Below are positions 32,989 to 41,110 of a DNA stretch of 64,000 nt, piece by piece. This stretch comes from Micromonospora matsumotoense (GTDB lineage: Bacteria > Actinomycetota > Actinomycetes > Mycobacteriales > Micromonosporaceae). How positions within the stretch are numbered: the first letter of the stretch is position 1; every line of letters starts with the position of its first letter. The stretch covers positions 682,001-746,000 of the forward strand of contig NZ_FMCU01000001.1 of NCBI RefSeq assembly GCF_900091525.1. Reading direction: 5' to 3'. A program made the position numbers and the translations under genes. The notes beneath the pieces are model-generated. The model saw nothing but the letters and a program-made list of their open reading frames with translations, was not told where the DNA came from and did no database searches.

Positions 32989-33612
32989 GTGACCGAGCAA
33001 GCCCCCGGCGTCACCCGCACGTCGACGCGGATCGCCCAGGCCGTCACCGAGGTACTCCAGCCCGCCGTGTGGGCGGCTGCCATGCCCGTCGTCGTCGCGG
33101 TGGTCGCCGCCCGGACCGTCCCCGCCGGGATCGGTTGGGGAGCGCTCGCGGCGCTGTTCACCGCCGTGGTGCCGTTCGGGGCGATCCTCTACGCCAAGCA
33201 CACCGGCCGGGTCACCGACCATCATCTCAGCCGCCGGGAGCAGCGCCGTGGCGTCCTGCTGGTCGGTGTCGCCTCGGTCGCCGCAGGGCTGGTCCTGTTC
33301 GTGGTCCTGGGCGCTCCCCGGCCGCTGATCGCCGTGATCGCGGTGATGCTGGTCGTGCTGGCCGGCACCACCGCCGTCAATCAGGTGTGGAAGATGAGCG
33401 CCCACACGGCCGTCTCCGCCGGCGCCTGCACCGTCCTGGCCCTGCTGGTCGGGCCGGCGCCGGCCGTCGGCGTGGCGGCCGTCGGGGTGCTGGTCGTGGC
33501 GCTGATCGGTTGGTCCCGGGTGCATCTCGGTGCGCACACCGTCGCCCAGGTGGTGGCCGGTGCGGTCACCGGCGCGCTTCTCGCGGCGGGGTGCTACCCG
33601 GCTGTCGTCTGA
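32989..33612 (+). CDS. PAP2-like integral membrane protein
   Basis: This encodes about 207 aa with about six TMs. KMSAHTAVSAG and SRVHLGAHTVAQVVAGAVTG resemble phosphatase motifs 2 and 3 of the PAP2/BacA family. Motif 1 (KxxxxxxRP) is not clear and the final Asp of motif 3 is replaced, so activity is uncertain. GTG 32989 is preceded by GAGGAAGG. Confidence 0.75.
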   Translation: MTEQAPGVTRTSTRIAQAVTEVLQPAVWAAAMPVVVAVVAARTVPAGIGWGALAALFTAVVPFGAILYAKHTGRVTDHHLSRREQRRGVLLVGVASVAAGLVLFVVLGAPRPLIAVIAVMLVVLAGTTAVNQVWKMSAHTAVSAGACTVLALLVGPAPAVGVAAVGVLVVALIGWSRVHLGAHTVAQVVAGAVTGALLAAGCYPAVV

Positions 33613-33669
33613 GCGGCACGTCGACCGGTGTCGTTGCCGGGGTGCCGGGGGAACCCGTGCCGCGACGAA

Positions 33670-33695
33670 GGTGGGTGCTGCGGGACACTCCCACC
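33670..33695. terminator. hairpin between convergent genes
   Basis: GGTGGG (33670-33675) pairs with CCCACC (33690-33695). It is followed by C-rich sequence and no T-run. It is a plausible shared terminator. Confidence 0.35.
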
Positions 33696-33738
33696 CCCGG
33701 ACCGGCCGCCACCCGGCACGCCGCAGGTGGCCTATCCC

Positions 33739-33820
33739 GTCAGGCGCGGGGGAACCGGCCGCCACCCGGGCACGCCGCACGGTCGGCCCCGGCAGCCCAC
33801 CGCGTCAGGCGCGGGGGAAG
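33739..33820. repeat. short direct repeat including the 3' end of the oxidase gene
   Basis: CGTCAGGCGCGGGGGAA occurs at about 33739 and again about 33803, where it encodes the oxidase C-terminus. A neighbouring ACCGGCCGCCACCCGG phrase is also repeated, so one unit of about 64 bp has been duplicated. Confidence 0.6.
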
Positions 33821-35052
33821 TAGTGGTCCAGCAGGTCGGTGCGGAACACCCCGGCCGGGTCCAGCTCGGTGAGCAGGGCGGCGAAGTCGGCGTACCGGGG
33901 GAAGGTGGCGGCGACCACGGCCGGGTCGAGGTCGAACACCTTGCCCCAGTGCGGGCGGGGGTCGAACGGGGCCAGCCGGGCCTCGATCTCGGCCAGCACC
34001 GGCTGCACCGCCGCCGCGTCGTCGACCCAGGTGAAGTGCACGGCCAGGGTGTCGCGCCCCTGGTGGGGGCTGAGCCACAGCTCGTCGGCGGCGATGGTAC
34101 GCAGCTCACAGATCTGCAGCACGGGGGCGATCCGGTCCCGCATCCCGCCCAGCGCGGCCAGCGCCCCGGCCCCGGCCGACCGGGGGAGGTGATATTCGGA
34201 CTGCAGCTCGTCGCCGCTGCTCGGCATGAAGCCCAGCCGGAAGTGCGGCAGCCGCTCGTGCCACGGGCCGGGCTCACCGAACTGCGGGGTACAGCTGACC
34301 GGGTCCATCCCGGGCACCGGGTGCGCCGGCCGGTCGGCCGGGGCGGTGCCGAGCCAGTCCGGCTCCGGCGGTGGGGCCTCGGCGAGCTGCTTGCGCCAGA
34401 CCTGGTCGATCTCCGCCGACCGCCAGGAGGTGAACCCGCTGACGCTGTACGCCGAGGCGAACGCCGCGTCCAACGCCTCGACGGGTAGGCCCTCGTGGAC
34501 GTACTGGCGGATGTCGAAGGCGGGCAGCACGTCCAGGGTGACCCGGGTGACGACGCCCAGCGCGCCGAGCGAGACCACCATGCCGGCGAACCGGTCGCCG
34601 GCGGACCGGTCGGCGGTGAGCACGTCCCCGTCGGCGGTGACGATTTCCAGCCCGGCCACGGCGGCGGCCAGGTTGCGGTTGCCGTCGCCGGAGCCGTGGG
34701 TGCCGGTGGCGATCGCGCCGGCCACCGAGATGTGCGGCAGCGAGGCGAGGTTGGCCAGGGCCAGCCCCTGCTCGTGCAGCCGGGTCGCCACGTCCCCGTA
34801 ACGCAGCCCGGCAGCCACGGTCACCGTGCCGCGTTCCCGGTCGATCTCGACGGTGGGCGGCAGACCGGCCAGCGAGACCAGGTCGCCGGTGGTGTCGCCG
34901 ATCCGGTTGAACGAGTGGCCGCTGCCGACCGCCCGGAGCCGGTCGCTGCCGGCCACCAGCCGGCGCAGCTCGTCCAGCGTGGTCGGCTCGTGGAAGGCAC
35001 GGGCGGCGTAGTGGACGTTACCGGCCCAGTTGCGACGCGCGACCCCGCTCAC
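33805..35052 (-). CDS. alditol-oxidase-like FAD enzyme (VAO family)
   Basis: This encodes 415 aa. VGSGHSFNRIG carries the His expected to bind FAD covalently. LANLASLPHISVAGAIATGT and SLGALGVVTRVTL are FAD_binding_4 motifs. The C-terminal WGKVFDLDP matches alditol/xylitol oxidase (AldO) and related lactone oxidases. It would oxidise a polyol C1 hydroxyl with O2, giving H2O2. GTG 35052 overlaps the stop of the PH-domain gene by GTGA. A copy of its 3' end is repeated downstream. Confidence 0.87.
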   Translation of the reverse strand: MSGVARRNWAGNVHYAARAFHEPTTLDELRRLVAGSDRLRAVGSGHSFNRIGDTTGDLVSLAGLPPTVEIDRERGTVTVAAGLRYGDVATRLHEQGLALANLASLPHISVAGAIATGTHGSGDGNRNLAAAVAGLEIVTADGDVLTADRSAGDRFAGMVVSLGALGVVTRVTLDVLPAFDIRQYVHEGLPVEALDAAFASAYSVSGFTSWRSAEIDQVWRKQLAEAPPPEPDWLGTAPADRPAHPVPGMDPVSCTPQFGEPGPWHERLPHFRLGFMPSSGDELQSEYHLPRSAGAGALAALGGMRDRIAPVLQICELRTIAADELWLSPHQGRDTLAVHFTWVDDAAAVQPVLAEIEARLAPFDPRPHWGKVFDLDPAVVAATFPRYADFAALLTELDPAGVFRTDLLDHYFPRA

Positions 35053-35768
35053 GCGTCGACGCCGTCGGTCGGGGTGGCGGTCAGCGCCACGTGCAGGGCG
35101 TCCAACGCCTCGTCCACCTGGCGCACGTCATAGCCGCGCAGGCCGATCGGCAGGCCGTTCGCCATCGCCTCGGCCAGCTCGTCGCGCACCGCCCGCCGAC
35201 GCGCCGGGTCGTCCGAGTCGAGCGCCGTCCGGGCGTGTCCCACCAGTATGTCGACCACGTCGGCACTGTACCCGCGCAGACTGACGGAGAAGTCAGGAGC
35301 GGACCGGACCGGTGTGCCCCGGTCGTCGCGGAACCGGTCGCCGGCGTGCCGGGCCAACGCCGTCGCGATCTCGTCCGGCCTCTCCCGGACGTGGGCCAGG
35401 TCGAGCAGTTCGGTGGCCGGCCGACCGTCGACCCGGGCGTCGGGCGGCAACCCGACGGCACCGTCGACGGGCACGACCAGCAGCCGCAACCCACCGACGC
35501 CCACCGCCGGGCGGTCCAGCACGACCAGGGCCAGCTCGGCCCAGCGGAGCTGACGGCGCAGGCCCCGCCGCCGTACGGTCAGCCCGTCGGCGTCGATGAC
35601 GAAGCGGAACGGTCGCAGGGTGGCGGCCAGCCCCGCCCCGCCCAACGCGACGCCACCGAGCGCGGCCACCGTCCGCAGCAACCCGCCACCGGTGGTCAAC
35701 AACACCGTCCCGGCCAGTACGCAGACCGCCGGCAGCACCTGTCGGCCCGGTTCCCGGTGCAGCTCCAC
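35049..35768 (-). CDS. membrane PH-like protein with DivIVA-like RGY motifs
   Basis: This encodes about 239 aa. One or two TMs (VLPAVCVLAGTVLL and the following segment) precede a PH-like part (PFRFVIDADGLTVRRRGLRR, then LRWAELALVVLD). The C-terminal half has two related RGY segments (VSLRGYSADVVDILV and IGLRGYDVRQVDEALDAL) similar to the DivIVA-type motif. GTG 35768 is preceded by GGGGGAGA. It is coupled to the oxidase gene, though no functional link is obvious. Confidence 0.6.
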   Translation of the reverse strand: MELHREPGRQVLPAVCVLAGTVLLTTGGGLLRTVAALGGVALGGAGLAATLRPFRFVIDADGLTVRRRGLRRQLRWAELALVVLDRPAVGVGGLRLLVVPVDGAVGLPPDARVDGRPATELLDLAHVRERPDEIATALARHAGDRFRDDRGTPVRSAPDFSVSLRGYSADVVDILVGHARTALDSDDPARRRAVRDELAEAMANGLPIGLRGYDVRQVDEALDALHVALTATPTDGVDA

Positions 35769-35849
35769 GTCGTCTCCCCCGTCCGTGAGCGCGCTCCGCT
35801 GCATCATCCGGCACGGTTGTCGGTGGCGTCCACGGGGAACCATGGCGCG

Positions 35850-36224
35850 ATGAGCAGCTACCGCGACCCCATCCTGCACGGCGACGTCTATCCGTCGGAG
35901 GAGGAGATCGACCCGACCGGGGTCGGCCTGGACCCGGCGAGCGACCCGCCGGCGGCGTACCCGCAGCGGTCCGCGCCGGCACCCGAGCCGCGACCCGCGC
36001 CGGCACCCCCGGTGACGGGGACCGGGGCGCACTCGATCGTCACCCACCACCTGGACGGGTCGACGCAGGTGGTGACCGACCTGGACGGGGACGGGATCGC
36101 CGACGTGGTCCAGTTCGACCTGGACGGCGACGGCGTACCGGACATCACCTACCTGGACAGCGACCGGGACGGCCGGTTGGACACGGTGCTGCGCGAGCCG
36201 GGCGGGATCACCCGCCACCGCTGA
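35850..36224 (+). CDS. small protein with EF-hand-like Asp-rich repeats
   Basis: This encodes 124 aa. A Pro-rich N-terminal half precedes three calcium-loop-like units: DLDGDGIADVVQF, DLDGDGVPDITYL and DSDRDGRLDTVL. These follow the DxDxDG pattern of calcium-binding repeats (EF-hand/dockerin/TSP3-like). No signal peptide is seen, so it may be cytoplasmic. ATG 35850 was chosen. The gene is divergent from the PH-like gene and convergent with the LLM gene. Confidence 0.7.
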   Translation: MSSYRDPILHGDVYPSEEEIDPTGVGLDPASDPPAAYPQRSAPAPEPRPAPAPPVTGTGAHSIVTHHLDGSTQVVTDLDGDGIADVVQFDLDGDGVPDITYLDSDRDGRLDTVLREPGGITRHR

Positions 36225-36255
36225 CCGCCTGCCGCGCCCACCGGTCGCCCGGCCT

Positions 36256-36281
36256 CCCGCCCGCCCCACCGGACGGGCGGG
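36256..36281. terminator. bidirectional hairpin terminator candidate
   Basis: CCCGCCCG (36256-36263) pairs perfectly with CGGGCGGG (36274-36281) between convergent genes. Confidence 0.5.
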
Positions 36282-36300
36282 CCGGTAGGGCCCGTCGGGG

Positions 36301-37230
36301 TCACAGCTGCGGCATCACCTCGGCGGCGACCAGTTCCAGCTGGTCCAGGTCGGCCAGGTCGAGCACCTGGAGGTAGATCCGTTCGCTGCCCGCCTCGGCG
36401 TAGCGGCCGATCGTGTCGACCACCTCGGCGGGGGTGCCGGCGACCCCGTTCTGCCGCAGCTCGGCCGGTTCCCGGTCGAGCACGGCGGCCCGCCGGGCCA
36501 CCTCGGCGTCGTCCCGGCCGCAGCAGAGCACCAACGCGTTGGACCAGCGCAGGGTGCCCGGGTCGCGGCCCACCTCGGCGCAGGCGGCGCGGACCCGGCC
36601 GAACTGGGCCACGGTCTCGTCGACCGAGACGAAGGGCAGGTTGAACTCGTCGGCGTACCGGGCGGCCAGGCGTGGGGTGCGCTTGGGTCCCTTGCCGCCG
36701 AGCAGGATCGGCGGGCGGGGTTGCTGCACCGGCTTGGGCAGCGCCGGGGAGTTGCCGACCGGGTAGTACCTGCCGGCGAAGTCGAACGTCTCGCCGGCCG
36801 GGGTCGCCCACAGTCCGGTGATGACGGCGAGCTGCTCCTCCAGCCGGTCGAAGCGCTCACCCACCGGCGGGAACGGGATGCCGTACGCGGTGTGCTCCTC
36901 GGCGAACCAACCGGCGCCGATGCCCAGCTCGACCCGGCCGCCGCTCATCTGGTCGACCTGGGCGACGGTGATGGCGAGCGGGCCGGGCAGCCGGAAGGTG
37001 GCCGCCGTCACCAGCGTGCCGAGCCGGATCCGGGAGGTGTCCCGGGCCAGCCCGGCCAGGGTGGTCCAGGCGTCGGTGGGGCCGGGTTCACCGGTGGACG
37101 AACCCATCGCCACGTAGTGGTCGGACCGGAAGAACGCACCGTAGCCGGCGTCCTCGGCGGCGCGGGCCACGGTGAGCAGTTGGTCGTAGGTGGCGCCCTG
37201 CTGGGGCTCGGTGAAGATCCGCAGTTCCAT
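36301..37230 (-). CDS. LLM-class F420-dependent oxidoreductase
   Basis: This encodes 309 aa. It has the luciferase-like barrel pattern GAFFRSDHYVAMGS, IRLGTLVTAATFRLPGPLA, VELGIGAGWFAEEHTAYGI and PPILLGGKGPKRTP. These are typical of F420-using actinobacterial enzymes (TIGR03560-like). The substrate is unknown. It is a single gene. Confidence 0.9.
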   Translation of the reverse strand: MELRIFTEPQQGATYDQLLTVARAAEDAGYGAFFRSDHYVAMGSSTGEPGPTDAWTTLAGLARDTSRIRLGTLVTAATFRLPGPLAITVAQVDQMSGGRVELGIGAGWFAEEHTAYGIPFPPVGERFDRLEEQLAVITGLWATPAGETFDFAGRYYPVGNSPALPKPVQQPRPPILLGGKGPKRTPRLAARYADEFNLPFVSVDETVAQFGRVRAACAEVGRDPGTLRWSNALVLCCGRDDAEVARRAAVLDREPAELRQNGVAGTPAEVVDTIGRYAEAGSERIYLQVLDLADLDQLELVAAEVMPQL

Positions 37231-37320
37231 TCCCCGAGCATAGGGAGCCGGGCGGTCGGCCGCTCAGGCTCGGCCGGCGCGGTGCCCGCCCCGCTCCGGC
37301 CCCGCCCGATCAGCAGGCGG

Positions 37321-38358
37321 TCACCCGAACGGCCTGGTCGCGTACGCGGCGCGTAGCGCGGCCACCCCCGCCTCCTTCGGCGACAGGGTGCCCCAACCCG
37401 AGTTGAAGTAGTTCGTCCGCACGATCCGGGGTCCCCGCTCCGCGTTGAGCCGGGCCAGGGCCGGTGGCACGGTGGCGATCCAGGCCGCCTGATCGGGGAA
37501 GGCGGCGACCTGCACCCCCCACTCGGCGACGATCACCGGTCGGGAGAGCGCCACCGGCCCGAGGTCGGCCACCGCCCAGTCCCTGGCGCGGCGGAACCGC
37601 CCCAGCGCGGTGTGGGTGGGGTCGGTCGCGTAGACGTTCCACTGGAGGAAGTCCAGCAGGGACATCAACGCCTCCGGATGGGTACGCCGGAAACCCGCCC
37701 GGTCGAAGCCGCCCGCACCGACCGAGAAGGTGGTGCCGGCCGGCAGACCCCGGGCCCGCAACCAGGTCACCACGTACGTCAGCGCCTGCACCGCGCGGGC
37801 GTCCGACTCGGCCCAGGTGTACGACACCCCGGACTCGGTGGTGCCGAACTCGTGATCGGTGTCCAGCTCCGAGGCGAGTTGCAGGTTCACCGGGACGCCC
37901 ATCGTCCGGTACTGCGACAGGGCGCGGGCGAGCAGCCCGTCGCACTGACCGGCGAGCACCTGCCCGTACCCGTACGCCCTGGGCCAGGTGGTGCCAGGGC
38001 GCTGCTGGATGGTCATCGCCGGTGCCGGCACGGTCCAGGTCACCCCGTCGACGGTGAACGTCTGCGCGCCGGGGTTGCCGGTGCCGTAGTGCTTCAGCTC
38101 CAGCACCACGTTCAGCGCGACCCCGGCCCGCCCGAGGTCGCGCAGCCAGGTCATCCCGTAGCCGGGGAAGACGTACCCGTCGGCGAGGCTGCGGTACTGG
38201 GTCAGCGAGCGGAAGTTCCCGCCCACCAGGTCCGCTGTCGGGTCGGCGTTGCCGGCCAGGTAGTAGCCGCCCCGGACCGGCGGGGCGACGGTGTAGTCGG
38301 CCGTCGCGCTGGCGGTGTGCCCACCGAAGTCGCGCACCGTCACGGTGACCCGGGGCAT
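37321..38358 (-). CDS. Ig/PKD-like domain joined to glycoside-hydrolase-like barrel
   Basis: This encodes 345 aa. The first 25 residues look like the last strands of a PKD/Ig domain (VTVTVRDFGGHTASATADYT). The rest is barrel-like, with YFLQWNVYATDPTHT-type and VIVAEWGVQVAAFPD segments; a Glu in AEWG and one in the LASELDTDHEF region could be catalytic, as in GH26/GH5-like folds. No signal peptide is present. The ATG overlaps the upstream stop by one base (TGATG). It is not assigned to a named family. Confidence 0.55.
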   Translation of the reverse strand: MPRVTVTVRDFGGHTASATADYTVAPPVRGGYYLAGNADPTADLVGGNFRSLTQYRSLADGYVFPGYGMTWLRDLGRAGVALNVVLELKHYGTGNPGAQTFTVDGVTWTVPAPAMTIQQRPGTTWPRAYGYGQVLAGQCDGLLARALSQYRTMGVPVNLQLASELDTDHEFGTTESGVSYTWAESDARAVQALTYVVTWLRARGLPAGTTFSVGAGGFDRAGFRRTHPEALMSLLDFLQWNVYATDPTHTALGRFRRARDWAVADLGPVALSRPVIVAEWGVQVAAFPDQAAWIATVPPALARLNAERGPRIVRTNYFNSGWGTLSPKEAGVAALRAAYATRPFG

Positions 38359-38627
38359 CAGGCCACCACCCGGTACACGGCGGTCGTCCCGGTGTCCGAG
38401 ACCTTCGTCCAGGCCCGGCCGGAGTCGTCGGCGACGCCGACGGTGAGTGGGTCGATGACCGCGGTGACCCGCACCGGGGCGCTGCTGTTGCCCTGGGAGT
38501 CGGTCAGCACGATGGTGAGGGTCACGGGGCGGGTATCCGGGTCGGCATAGCCGACGGTGAGGGTGATCGGGTCACCCGGGGAGTAGGTCGACGCGTCGAG
38601 GCTGGCGGTCACGGTGGGAGCGGCCAT
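38358..38627 (-). CDS. PKD/Ig-like single-domain protein
   Basis: This encodes 89 aa: TASLDASTYSPGDPITLTVG, then PVTLTIVLTDSQGNSSAPV. It is a complete bacterial Ig/PKD-like beta-sandwich. GGAGGGG precedes ATG 38627. It lacks a secretion signal, as does its coupled partner, which is unusual for Ig-like modules and reminiscent of phage tail/adhesin parts. Confidence 0.6.
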   Translation of the reverse strand: MAAPTVTASLDASTYSPGDPITLTVGYADPDTRPVTLTIVLTDSQGNSSAPVRVTAVIDPLTVGVADDSGRAWTKVSDTGTTAVYRVVA

Positions 38628-38844
38628 TGCGGCCCCTCCTCTCTGGTTCACCCGGTCGACACGCGCGACGGTGACGGCACGCTCCGACCGGCGATGGTGA
38701 CGTCGTTGTCCGGGCCGGGCGATGGCGGCCGGCGGCGGCACGGATGTCGCCCGACCGGCCGGACGGGCGGGCCGCGCCTCCCCGGCCACACCCTCATCCA
38801 CCTGCGTAAACAATGACCCCTGCTACCCCTCGGCGTCCTGTCGG

Positions 38845-39261
38845 CTATCCGCCACCCGGGCCGGCGGTGTGTGGTCGGCGGGCGCGGTGGCGGCGGGTGA
38901 GATGGGTGCCGAGACTGACCAGGGTGCTGCCGGCCCCGGTGCCGAGCAGCACCAGGACCGCCCCCACCACCCAGAGCCCGGAGTCGTCGGTCGCCGCCGC
39001 GTGCCCCGACCAGGCGGCGGTGAACGCCACCGTCATCACCGGGGCCACCAGCACCGGGCTCAGCAGCCACCCGGCGACGGCGGCGACCACGACCAGGGTG
39101 AGCACCGCGCCGACCACCTGCCAGACCGCGTACGGCCCGCTGGTCGCGCCGGTCCGCGGGTCCGTCCGGTAGCCGCTCTCCCAGCCCAGCCAGGCCGCCC
39201 ACGTGCCGATCGTCACGGCCGCGAGGAGCACACCGCCGAGGAGGGTACGGGTACGCGTCAT
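38845..39261 (-). CDS. small integral membrane protein
   Basis: This encodes about 138 aa with four hydrophobic segments (TLLGGVLLAAVTIGTWAAWL, VVGAVLTLVVVAAVAGWLL, and two more) and a His/Arg-rich tail. No family is recognised. ATG 39261 was chosen. Confidence 0.6.
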   Translation of the reverse strand: MTRTRTLLGGVLLAAVTIGTWAAWLGWESGYRTDPRTGATSGPYAVWQVVGAVLTLVVVAAVAGWLLSPVLVAPVMTVAFTAAWSGHAAATDDSGLWVVGAVLVLLGTGAGSTLVSLGTHLTRRHRARRPHTAGPGGG

Positions 39262-39452
39262 CTGCACACCCCGATCATCGCCCGCCGGGTCGGCCACCGG
39301 ATGAGCACCCGTACTCACGATCACCGTGGGAACACCCGGCGCAGCCACTGCGGCCCTGGTCGGGGCCGGTGCGGGCGGGGTTGACCTGATCAGCGAGACT
39401 CGGTCGGACCATCCCGGGGCGGTCCCCCGGACCCGGCGGACGGTTGGAGCCC

Positions 39453-39758
39453 ATGGCACACCCCTACCTGTTCTGGCTGGCCGGCGCGGTGCTGCTGGTG
39501 GGTGCGGGCGTGCTGACCGCGCTGCTGCCGCACCGACGGGCGCGGGAGGAGCAGCGACGGACCGCCCGGTCGGCCGCCCGGGCGGCGATCGACAGCGCGG
39601 CCGTCAGCCGGGACGCGGCCCGGGGCCGGGTGCCCGAGGCGGAGCGGCTGCTGACCCGCGCCGAGTCGCTCGTGGGCGGGCGTGGCGGGGCGGACGCGGC
39701 GCGGGCGGCGGCCGGGCACGCCCGGCAGGCCGACCGGTTGTGGCGGCAGCACCGGTGA
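39453..39758 (+). CDS. single-TM protein of unknown function
   Basis: This encodes about 101 aa. One N-terminal TM (YLFWLAGAVLLVGAGVLTAL) precedes a basic, Ala/Arg-rich cytoplasmic helix. GGAG lies just before ATG 39453. It overlaps the next gene by GTGA, starting a three-gene membrane operon. Confidence 0.65.
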   Translation: MAHPYLFWLAGAVLLVGAGVLTALLPHRRAREEQRRTARSAARAAIDSAAVSRDAARGRVPEAERLLTRAESLVGGRGGADAARAAAGHARQADRLWRQHR

Positions 39759-41110
39759 GCGCCCGGGGGTACCGCCGCTGGGCCGAGCCGTTGCGCTGGA
39801 CGGTGCTCGGGGTCGCCGTACTCGTGCTGGTGGTGTTCCTGGTCGCCCAGCGGCAGAGCATCGACGTCAGCTACGGCCGGTCACCGGCGTCGTCGTCGGG
39901 GGTCGACACGGACACCGCCGGCGCCTCCGACCAGGCCACCGTGCCGTCGGTGACCGAGATGACCGCGCTGGTCGCCGCCGCGCCGGTGGTACGCCTGCCG
40001 GGCGCGGTGGCGTCCTGGAACGAGGAGCGGGTCCGGGCGGTGGCCGGCGACACCCGGATCCTGGTCGCCCCGCCCGGACTCGACAAGGACGAGCGCGCCC
40101 GGGTCCGGGACGTGGAGAACGCCACCATCCGGGTGGTCGGCACCGAGGTCTCCGGCGGCCTCTACCAGGCCAGCGCCGACACGCTGCCCGGCTGGCGGGC
40201 CCAGTTCGCCACCGGTGACGTGACCGACCTGTTGCTCACCCTGATCACCACGCTGCGCAAGGAGCCCGCCCCCGCCGACCGGGACGAGTTGCGCTGGCGC
40301 GAGCCGAGCGGGCCGGAGCTGACCGCCGTCCTGACCGACCTGCGGGCCACGGGGCGGCACGTCGCCCCCGGCGCCACCCTCACCGACATCCCCGAGACCG
40401 CCGCCCGCAACGCCTTCCCCGACGGCGCGTGGTACGTCGCGCTGCCCCCGCACCGCTTCGGCGAACCCCTGCCCCGGTACGGGCCGGCCCTGAGCGCACG
40501 CTTCCCCGACCAGCCGGTCGTGGTGATGTACGGCCTCTGGATCGAGTACCACGGGCCCGGCGCGGCCGACTTCGCGGAGTTGGCCGGGGCGAGCTTCTAC
40601 GGCCAGTTCGCCGGCGTGCTCAGCCGCGCCGACTACCCGCAGCGCAACGTGCTCGGCGTCTACCTCCACCGGGTCACCGACATCCGCTACGCCGGTCTGT
40701 TCGAGCGGCCGTTGCCGTACCGGCCGGCCGATCCGCTGCGGGTGGCGCTGCCGGCGCTGCCGTGGCTCTTCGCGGGCTGCGTGGCGGCGTTCCTGATCCT
40801 GTCGGCCCGGTCGCTGCGCCGCCCCGACCGGGGGCTGGGACGCCGACGGGACACCGCCCCGGTCCGGCTGGCCGGGTTGACCGCGCTGGCCGTCGAGATG
40901 TCCCTGCTGACCGACGCCGGCAGCAACCCGGCGCTGACCCGGGGCATCGTCACACTCCAGGCCGCCCGGTCGGCCTGGGAGGAGAAACTGCCCGCCCGGC
41001 ACGTCCGCACGCTGCTCGACGAGGCGGCGGCCGAGTTGGACGACACCGCCCGCCAGGTCGGCATCGCCAGTTACCGCCCGGACAACTACCTGCGGGGCAG
41101 ACTCTCATGA
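39755..41110 (+). CDS. membrane protein with large extracytoplasmic domain, unknown
   Basis: This encodes 451 aa. A TM at about 15-35 is followed by an external domain (about 60-330) with VVRLPGAVASWNEERVRAVA and ATIRVVGTEVSGGLYQASAD, then a second TM (LPWLFAGCVAAFLILSA) and a cytoplasmic helical tail. I recognise no characterised family. The first external part, a short alpha/beta unit, is loosely echoed in the next gene. GTG 39755 is coupled to the upstream stop, and its own stop overlaps the next ATG. Confidence 0.6.
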   Translation: MSARGYRRWAEPLRWTVLGVAVLVLVVFLVAQRQSIDVSYGRSPASSSGVDTDTAGASDQATVPSVTEMTALVAAAPVVRLPGAVASWNEERVRAVAGDTRILVAPPGLDKDERARVRDVENATIRVVGTEVSGGLYQASADTLPGWRAQFATGDVTDLLLTLITTLRKEPAPADRDELRWREPSGPELTAVLTDLRATGRHVAPGATLTDIPETAARNAFPDGAWYVALPPHRFGEPLPRYGPALSARFPDQPVVVMYGLWIEYHGPGAADFAELAGASFYGQFAGVLSRADYPQRNVLGVYLHRVTDIRYAGLFERPLPYRPADPLRVALPALPWLFAGCVAAFLILSARSLRRPDRGLGRRRDTAPVRLAGLTALAVEMSLLTDAGSNPALTRGIVTLQAARSAWEEKLPARHVRTLLDEAAAELDDTARQVGIASYRPDNYLRGRLS

